A DNA stretch of 64,000 bases, taken from positions 5,398,272 to 5,462,271 of the forward strand of contig NZ_CP007203.1 of NCBI RefSeq assembly GCF_000340565.2. The letters run 5' to 3'. Shown piece by piece: positions 58,611 to 64,000 of the stretch. Source of the stretch: Nodularia spumigena CCY9414 (lineage in GTDB: Bacteria; Cyanobacteriota; Cyanobacteriia; Cyanobacteriales; Nostocaceae). Position 1 is the first letter of the stretch. Each line of letters begins with the position of its first letter. The notes under the pieces are model-generated. The model ran no database searches. It saw only the letters and a list, made by a program, of their open reading frames with translations, and had not been told where the DNA came from. The position numbers were made by a program, and so were the translations under genes.

Positions 58611-60863
58611 TCATCTTTCTCGTGGTAGAGTTTGATTAGACGCAGGTTTGAGAATCGGACGTAGACCGTTTACCCCGGCAATGATGGTTGAACCGTTGTT
58701 AACTACTGTCGCTGCTAAGGGGTTAAGTCCAAAGAAAACGGCGATCGCCATTGCTGCTAAGTTAGGAATAACTACAATATTGGTGTTTTGCTGAATTAGT
58801 TGCTTTGTCTGACGCGCGATCGCGATCGCCTGTAGTAAACTATATAAATCATTCTGCATTAACACTACATCTGCTGTCTCACGGGCAATTTCGGAACCAT
58901 CACCAAAAGACACTGAAACATCAGCGTAGGCTAAAGCTGGCGAATCATTAATTCCATCACCAACAAATGCAACTGTTTTTCCTTGTTGATGCAGTTGACT
59001 AACAATGGCGGCTTTTTCTTCGGGAAAGGCTTCGGCGTGGGTATGACTTGGGGAAATACCTAAATCAGCAGCGACAGTTTTAGCTGTTTCTCTGTTATCT
59101 CCGGTCAACATATGAACTTCCACACCTTCCACGGTCAATAAGCTGTTAATTACTTCTCGACTTTCTGGGCGTAGAACATCACTATATTTGATTATACCTT
59201 GAAGTTGACCGTTACTAGCAACATAAATCAGGGAATTTTCTGATTTTTCTTCTCCATTGAGCGACTCCATATTAACGCCTTGCTGACGCAAAAAGCGATC
59301 GCTCCCTACATAAACAATTTCGCCATCAATTTCGGCTTGTACCCCTAAACCCAGTTCATAGCTCCAGTGTCGGCGATGGGGAATTTCTACTTCCTGGGCT
59401 TGAGCGTAACGAATTATCGCCTCAGCTACTGGGTGTGTCAAGCGCTGTTCCGCCGCCGCCGCTAGTGCTAAAACTCGCAAGCTGGAAATGTCGGGATGGC
59501 AACTTTCCACTTCAATAACAGTGACTTCGCCTTTTGTCAATGTCCCGGTTTTATCAAATACAATGGTATCAACTGCTGCTAGTTGTTCTAAAGCTCTACC
59601 ACTACGAATCAGAATACCTTGGCGGGCGGCGTAGGAGAGGGCAGCTAAAACTGTTGTGGGAATTGATACGCGAATACCTGTGCATAAATCTAGAGTCAGC
59701 ACACTGGCTACCCTTGCCGGGTTGCGAGTTGCGGCAAATACTACCCCAGCAAGTAACAAAGTTGGCATTACAGCTAGTTCAGCAATTTTAATTGCTTGGT
59801 TTTCCATGCGAGTATCATGGACTGGGGCGGCTTGAATTAACTGGATACTCTGCCCAGCACGAGTGTTATTACCTACTCGTTCTGCTAAAATATAAACTCG
59901 CCCTTCTCTGACTAAGGTGGAAGCAAAAACAGTTTGTCCTGGATTTTTTAAGACTGGTATAGACTCGCCTGTGAGTTTCTGTTCATCGAATAAGGCTTTA
60001 CCCCGGAGAATTTTGCCATCAATGGGGACTTGTTCACCAGGATAGACAATGACTGTATCACCTCGTTGCAAATCTTGGATGGGAATTTGTTGCTTTTCCC
60101 CATTTCGTTCTACCCAGACAAATTGACCCAGACAGTTGAGTAAATCTAGGGTTTGCATTTGGGAAGACCGGGCTGTGCGATCGCGGATATTTTCCCCAAT
60201 TTCAATTAAACTCAACATCAGGGCTGGTGTGAGAAATCTTCCTTGGAATGTTGTGATGGCGATCGCCAGAAAATCCAAAAAGTCAATATTCAGTTTTCTC
60301 TGTGTTATAATGCCTGACAGCGCTCTTTGAAATACAGGAAATGTGGCTAAGGCTATACTTCCCACTACCATAATTGGCGGTATGGGTAATCCTAAACTTC
60401 CTTGCAGCACTGCTAAACCGGTAGCCGCTACAGAGAACTGCATACCAGGACAGGAATCAGTTTTGACGAGTGTAGTCGCTGGTTTCTCATCTGTGATAAC
60501 TATTCCCGCTTGACTCGCCGCTAATATCAAACATCTCAAACGCGATCGCATTTTAGCATCATTCACTGCACTGGATTTATAATTAACCACCAGTGAAGCC
60601 GCCGCAGAATTGATTCTCACGCTTGTGACTAGAGGATCTGATCTGAGTAAAGTTTGCAGACGCTGGGCATAATCTCTATTATAGCGTAACTGAGGCACGC
60701 GCCACCGCACTCTTCCCGGAATTGCATGAATTACATTGCAGGACGTTTGGGGAATGTCTACAGTTCTATTTCGTTCTTCTACAGTCTCCTGAAATGTTTC
60801 TAGTGAAGGTGAAGCGATTTGAAGGGTAACTTTTGTCATTCCTGCTGAGTTAAGGTTGATCAA
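58611..60863 (-). CDS. P1B-type ATPase with N-terminal HMA_2 domain, non-CPC transport site
   Basis: 750 residues. HMA_2 domain at about 40-110 (VIHAIPGRVRWRV, no CxxC). Membrane core, actuator LTGESIP (about 297), phosphorylation loop FDKTGTLTKGE (Asp about 437), LTGDNRETAKTVA and GDGINDSPALAYAD (about 635). The membrane motif preceding the phosphorylation site is LDLCTGIRVSIPT (about 391) instead of CPC/SPC; this resembles the S/C-A-x-R-x-S-x-P pattern of P1B-6-like pumps (CtpC/FezB-like). Cation not assigned; Fe or Mn are the plausible ones from family context. Confidence 0.88.
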   Translation of the reverse strand: MINLNSAGMTKVTLQIASPSLETFQETVEERNRTVDIPQTSCNVIHAIPGRVRWRVPQLRYNRDYAQRLQTLLRSDPLVTSVRINSAAASLVVNYKSSAVNDAKMRSRLRCLILAASQAGIVITDEKPATTLVKTDSCPGMQFSVAATGLAVLQGSLGLPIPPIMVVGSIALATFPVFQRALSGIITQRKLNIDFLDFLAIAITTFQGRFLTPALMLSLIEIGENIRDRTARSSQMQTLDLLNCLGQFVWVERNGEKQQIPIQDLQRGDTVIVYPGEQVPIDGKILRGKALFDEQKLTGESIPVLKNPGQTVFASTLVREGRVYILAERVGNNTRAGQSIQLIQAAPVHDTRMENQAIKIAELAVMPTLLLAGVVFAATRNPARVASVLTLDLCTGIRVSIPTTVLAALSYAARQGILIRSGRALEQLAAVDTIVFDKTGTLTKGEVTVIEVESCHPDISSLRVLALAAAAEQRLTHPVAEAIIRYAQAQEVEIPHRRHWSYELGLGVQAEIDGEIVYVGSDRFLRQQGVNMESLNGEEKSENSLIYVASNGQLQGIIKYSDVLRPESREVINSLLTVEGVEVHMLTGDNRETAKTVAADLGISPSHTHAEAFPEEKAAIVSQLHQQGKTVAFVGDGINDSPALAYADVSVSFGDGSEIARETADVVLMQNDLYSLLQAIAIARQTKQLIQQNTNIVVIPNLAAMAIAVFFGLNPLAATVVNNGSTIIAGVNGLRPILKPASNQTLPRER

Positions 60864-61042
60864 TTTGATAAACGAACCACAGAGGCACAGAGGACACAGA
60901 GGTAAGAGGGTTTGAGGGTTTTTTTTTATTTGGAAGTTTCTTGACGGTGGAATTAGGTGGCTGATTGCAGATTCGCTGTTATCTTATACAGCCTTTTGTA
61001 AGTAAATGAATTACATACATCTTCTGTGGGTTGTTATTTGAT
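60864..61042. repeat. Gap with dispersed AACGAACCACAGAGG repeat
   Basis: AACGAACCACAGAGGCACAG (from 60872) followed by GACACAGAGGTAAGAGGGTT and a T9 run. It separates the two HMA_2-containing genes by about 180 bases and could reduce or terminate readthrough into the ATPase gene. Confidence 0.65.
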
Positions 61043-61978
61043 CTATAATGAGAGCTTTGCTATATAATCCAGAGAAAAAGACATTCCTAGATGTTTCATC
61101 TCAGCCCATAAGCTGGATACGTTTGGCTGGATAATTTCACTGGAGTCACTAGACACTTTCACAGAATTTCCAGATGGGTGAATTTCTTCAGCCAATTCTA
61201 TTAAATTTACCCAATGAGTTACAGCTAGTTTAGCAGGTTGATAGGCGATCGCAATGGATGCTGCATGATAATTGACTCGCAGGTTCACCACTTGGGGATC
61301 TGCTTGCAATAACTTTTCTAGTCTCCGCCCATAGGCTTTATCTTCGGCGAGTCGCGGTAGATGAAACCTGATTCTTCCAGGTATGGCATGAACAACAGTA
61401 TAAACTGTTTCCACAATTGTGCGCTCATCGCTTGTTACCACAGAAGATGCAGTAGTTTTTTCTACATCTGACCCCGAAAACTTTGGTTCTACATAATCAA
61501 TTACCCGACGGGTAGCATCTGCGGTAATCATATACACCGGAATCGCTGCCAAACCACTGATTCCCAGCCCTCCTGTCACCGCCAAACCTGTCACCAAGGG
61601 AATCAACGAAACAGATTGTTCTTGCCAAAAATCCAGAGATCTCCACGCAGCGAAGGCATCGACATTGCTGACTGAAATTGGTTTAATCTCAAACTCTTGC
61701 AGGATACTCAACATTTGCGACAATGACACCAGTCTATCATCAAATGTCACCACCAAACTACCTGTTTGCTGATTAGCACAAACTTCTCTCACCCCTTTGT
61801 ACTGCCGTAAATCTGCGGATATTTTCTCTAATTTTTCGTTTAAACTAGCCTCAGTAGCGCGGATGCGGATGCGCCCGTTCGTTGCATGAACAATTTCTAA
61901 TCCCCCAGCAGAAAATTCTGGGCTGGTATTTTGATTTATCTGCGGATTCAAACCGCAACTACTGATATCTTTTGTCAT
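61043..61978 (-). CDS. Tandem HMA_2 domain membrane protein
   Basis: 311 residues. Two HMA_2 domains lacking CxxC: the first at about 28-100 (IVHATNGRIRIRATEA), the second at about 193-265 (VVHAIPGRIRFHLPRL, VVNLRVNYHAASIAIAYQP). Between them is a hydrophobic hairpin (about 123-155: LIPLVTGLAVTGGLGISGLA). Upstream-most gene of the cassette. The second domain is more similar to the ATPase's N-terminus than to the first domain, suggesting domain shuffling within the set. Function unknown; see findings. Confidence 0.83.
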   Translation of the reverse strand: MTKDISSCGLNPQINQNTSPEFSAGGLEIVHATNGRIRIRATEASLNEKLEKISADLRQYKGVREVCANQQTGSLVVTFDDRLVSLSQMLSILQEFEIKPISVSNVDAFAAWRSLDFWQEQSVSLIPLVTGLAVTGGLGISGLAAIPVYMITADATRRVIDYVEPKFSGSDVEKTTASSVVTSDERTIVETVYTVVHAIPGRIRFHLPRLAEDKAYGRRLEKLLQADPQVVNLRVNYHAASIAIAYQPAKLAVTHWVNLIELAEEIHPSGNSVKVSSDSSEIIQPNVSSLWAEMKHLGMSFSLDYIAKLSL

Positions 61979-62074
61979 TTAATCAATAAAATATACCAGA
62001 AAAAAGGTTAACAATAGGTTAAATATAACCATAAGCTTCAGTGTCCAGTCTCTTCCTTGAGAGATATCTTGAAC

Positions 62075-62608
62075 TTAGGTATGATTAATTACTCTTTTTT
62101 GATATTCATCCTCAGTAATCATGTCCAGAGAGTTCTCAACACGATCTACAAACACCACACCATCGAGATGATCATACTCATGTTGAAAGATCCGAGCCAC
62201 AAAATCAGTTAATTCTTGCTTTTTAAACTTGCCATTGCGGTCAGTATATGCTATGGTTAAATGTTTATATCTGGGAACTAAACCTCGAATCCCAGGAACA
62301 CTTAAACAACCTTCCCAACCTTTGACAATTTCAGTAGAATGGTCAATTATTCTGGGATTGATCATGGCAGTAGGCTCCATAACCGGGGCGTTGGGATACC
62401 TGAGATTAGGGCGGGAAGCCACGATAAATAAACGATAGGATGCGGCTACTTGAGGCGCAGCAATTCCCACGCCGTTAGCCTGAGCAACTGTTACAGTCAA
62501 GTCGTCAATCAGCTTTTGAATGTATTTATCTTGAGTATTTTCCACCCAAGCCGCTTTTTGACGTAGTACAGGATCGCCCAATTGAATGATTGGTATGAAT
62601 TCCGGCAT
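62075..62608 (-). CDS. def: Peptide deformylase
   Basis: 177 residues. Removes formyl from nascent N-formyl-Met using Fe2+/Zn2+. Motif 1 GVGIAAPQVA, motif 2 EGCLSVPG (metal-binding Cys), motif 3 QHEYDHLDG (two metal-binding His and catalytic Glu) are intact. Starts MPEFIPIIQLGDPVLRQKA, ATG at 62608. Same strand as and just downstream of the HtrA protease gene, with 47 bases between containing a short hairpin repeat. Confidence 0.96.
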   Translation of the reverse strand: MPEFIPIIQLGDPVLRQKAAWVENTQDKYIQKLIDDLTVTVAQANGVGIAAPQVAASYRLFIVASRPNLRYPNAPVMEPTAMINPRIIDHSTEIVKGWEGCLSVPGIRGLVPRYKHLTIAYTDRNGKFKKQELTDFVARIFQHEYDHLDGVVFVDRVENSLDMITEDEYQKRVINHT

Positions 62609-62616
62609 GATTAGGA

Positions 62617-62638
62617 AGACGCGATGAATCGCGCCTGT
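62617..62638. repeat. Short hairpin repeat, copy 2
   Basis: AAGACGCGATGAATCGCGCC, the inverted equivalent of the sequence at 56163-56186. Lies between def and the protease gene. Confidence 0.75.
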
Positions 62639-62655
62639 ACAAGAGAGTAGCGAAT

Positions 62656-63945
62656 TTAACCTTTTGTTTGTACTGGTAAAGGTGCAGGACTAACTGCTAT
62701 TGCAATAACCTGTCCATTGCGTTCCACTTGTATTTGTAAAGGAATACCAATTTGGCTATTTTCTACCAGTTTTTGTACTTCTTCAATTTTAGTCACAGGT
62801 TGGTTATTAATACTTTGAATCAGATCACCAGATTTTAGTCCAGCAATAGATGCAGGCGATCGCGGGACAATATCAATTAATAAAACGCCCTGGTCTGCTG
62901 TAAAATTTAAGCGATCGCCGGAATTTCTCTTGATTGTGGCTTTAATCTCTGGTGTTAAAGTCACCATTTGAATACCTAAGTAAGGATGATCAACCCTCCC
63001 TTTAGTGATTAATTCCTGAGAAATTCTTTGTACTGTGTTAATGGGAATAGCAAATCCTAACCCTTGAGCGCCGCGAATAATTGCTGTATTCATCCCAATT
63101 ACCTCCCCACGGGAATTTAGTAATGGTCCGCCAGAGTTACCAGGGTTAATGGCGGCATCGGTTTGAATAAAGTCAACGCGCTTATCACTCACCCCAATAT
63201 CACTACCAGAACGCCCCGTAGCGCTGATTATACCAGAGGTAACAGTATTATTCAACCCTAAAGGATTACCAATGGCAATTACGGCTTCTCCTGGTTGCAA
63301 GACATCAGAATCGCCTAGAGGTAAAACTGGTAAATTATTAGCCTCAATTTCGATTAAAGCCACATCTGTAACCGGATCTTCCCCCAGCACTCTACCATCA
63401 AAAGTCCTACCATCCTTGAGGGTGACAGTGACAGCATCAGCACCGTCTACAACATGAGAATTAGTCAAAATTTGACCAGAGGAATTAATAATAAATCCAG
63501 AACCGCTACCCCGCTCTATTTGTGGCGGCTGTGATGACTGGGAATTCCCAAAATACCGCCGCAGAAATGGATCAGTTGGTACACCACGAGACTGTACTAT
63601 TCTAGACGCATCAATCCGAACTACTGCATCTCCCACGTTTTGTACAACTGCGACTACAAAGTTAGGATTTTCACCAGATGAGGAGATAATTGCTGGGGTA
63701 CTCAGAGCCGAACGGCGCTCATTGGGATTTTGAGTCTTTACCTGAGACTGAGGATCATTTCTTTGACTCTCAGGGGTTTTGGCTGGTAGCAACGAGCAAC
63801 CGCTCAGAGACACCACTGCTAACCCACTCAGTAGCATTAACTTGATCATACTGCTTGATTTCCTCCTGTGAGGCCAACCCCAGGCATCAATATCTTGGAC
63901 TTTCAAGTTATGCTCTGTTTTATCCATCTGTCTTTGTTTCTCCAT
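62656..63945 (-). CDS. HtrA/Deg-type serine protease lipoprotein (HhoA/HhoB/HtrA family)
   Basis: 429 residues from ATG 63945; starts at 63927 (MDKTEHNL) and 63849 (MIKLML, just ahead of the signal) are alternatives. Lipobox SLSGC at Cys50 implies lipid anchoring. Trypsin-like domain with His in ILTNSHVVDG, Asp in DPVTDVALIEIE and Ser in INPGNSGGPLL; one C-terminal PDZ domain (about 330-420: GVLLIDIVPRSPASIAGLKS). Periplasmic or thylakoid-lumenal protein quality control under heat and light stress. Which of the three cyanobacterial paralogues it is cannot be told. Confidence 0.93.
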   Translation of the reverse strand: MEKQRQMDKTEHNLKVQDIDAWGWPHRRKSSSMIKLMLLSGLAVVSLSGCSLLPAKTPESQRNDPQSQVKTQNPNERRSALSTPAIISSSGENPNFVVAVVQNVGDAVVRIDASRIVQSRGVPTDPFLRRYFGNSQSSQPPQIERGSGSGFIINSSGQILTNSHVVDGADAVTVTLKDGRTFDGRVLGEDPVTDVALIEIEANNLPVLPLGDSDVLQPGEAVIAIGNPLGLNNTVTSGIISATGRSGSDIGVSDKRVDFIQTDAAINPGNSGGPLLNSRGEVIGMNTAIIRGAQGLGFAIPINTVQRISQELITKGRVDHPYLGIQMVTLTPEIKATIKRNSGDRLNFTADQGVLLIDIVPRSPASIAGLKSGDLIQSINNQPVTKIEEVQKLVENSQIGIPLQIQVERNGQVIAIAVSPAPLPVQTKG

Positions 63946-64000
63946 GCTAGTGAGTGGGTGGTAGGATATTGCCTACTGGGTATGTCCTGGGAATGATTAC

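Noticed and set aside
1..64000. tRNA, rRNA or tmRNA genes
   Set aside because: I looked in the larger gaps for T-loop (GGTTCGAATCC-type) and acceptor pairings and found none convincing; a covariance search is needed to exclude them fully.

Overview
The window is chromosomal DNA of a filamentous heterocyst-type cyanobacterium (Nostocales: Nostoc/Anabaena/Nodularia-like). Evidence seen directly: very frequent HIP1 octamers (GCGATCGC), many short dispersed hairpin repeats and MITE-like elements, and cyanobacteria-typical genes: zam, a PedR-type regulator, a glycine-rich RRM protein, the ThiE with an extra N-terminal domain, DUF1517, SLH/beta-helix proteins, and a carotenoid oxygenase. I saw no rRNA, tRNA or CRISPR array.

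Layout. 1-4345: small conserved protein, LapA-like membrane protein, ubiX and zam. 4403-6204: two IS630-type copies in inverted orientation, one truncated and one complete. 6323-13746: FAD oxidoreductase, RNA-binding protein, a divergent infC with an AUU start, a coiled-coil/TPR membrane protein, a tandem repeat block and a nucleotidyltransferase. 13862-16100: IS200/IS605-type tails leading into a SEFIR-FGE gene with a frameshifted end. 16534-25048: gatB, two DUF1565 beta-helix surface proteins, a truncated desaturase and a ZIP-like membrane protein. 25867-28383: thiE-thiS and a convergent glycosyltransferase. 29431-35969: DUF1517 protein, phoD, remnants of an ATPase/DUF4276 pair, and mutS. 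36075-45517: nuclease remnant, TPR protein, DUF711, 2OG-Fe oxygenase, sfsA, gntK, a HigBA-like pair, fructokinase, pedR, DUF6391, glycosyltransferase. 46023-53447: lipoprotein serpin, AI-2E-type permease, membrane protein, LCP protein, PD-(D/E)XK-TPR fusion, small membrane protein. 53619-57458: carotenoid oxygenase, nitrilase-family amidase, sugar dehydrogenase lipoprotein. 57538-61978: four-gene HMA_2/DUF5132/P1B-ATPase cassette. 62075-63945: peptide deformylase and HtrA-type protease.

Most functional coherence is local. zam and ubiX are co-oriented; thiE and thiS are a two-gene thiamine unit; the toxin and antitoxin genes overlap by 4 bases. The most interesting unit is the minus-strand cassette at 57538-61978. 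Four copies of a ferredoxin-fold HMA_2 domain with a [PN]GR[IV]R signature and no CxxC occur in three proteins. They surround a P1B-type ATPase that lacks CPC, and a glycine-rich DUF5132 protein. This resembles the arginine-motif/P1B-6 ATPase logic reported for ferrosome (fez) clusters, so a cyanobacterial ferrosome-like iron compartment is a testable hypothesis.

The window is also rich in small mobile DNA: four MITE-like families, a 189-bp tandem duplication of hairpin repeats, repeat-derived peptides inserted in frame in MutS and in the nuclease-TPR protein, and several decayed genes (desaturase, ATPase, Rpn-like nuclease, FGE tail).
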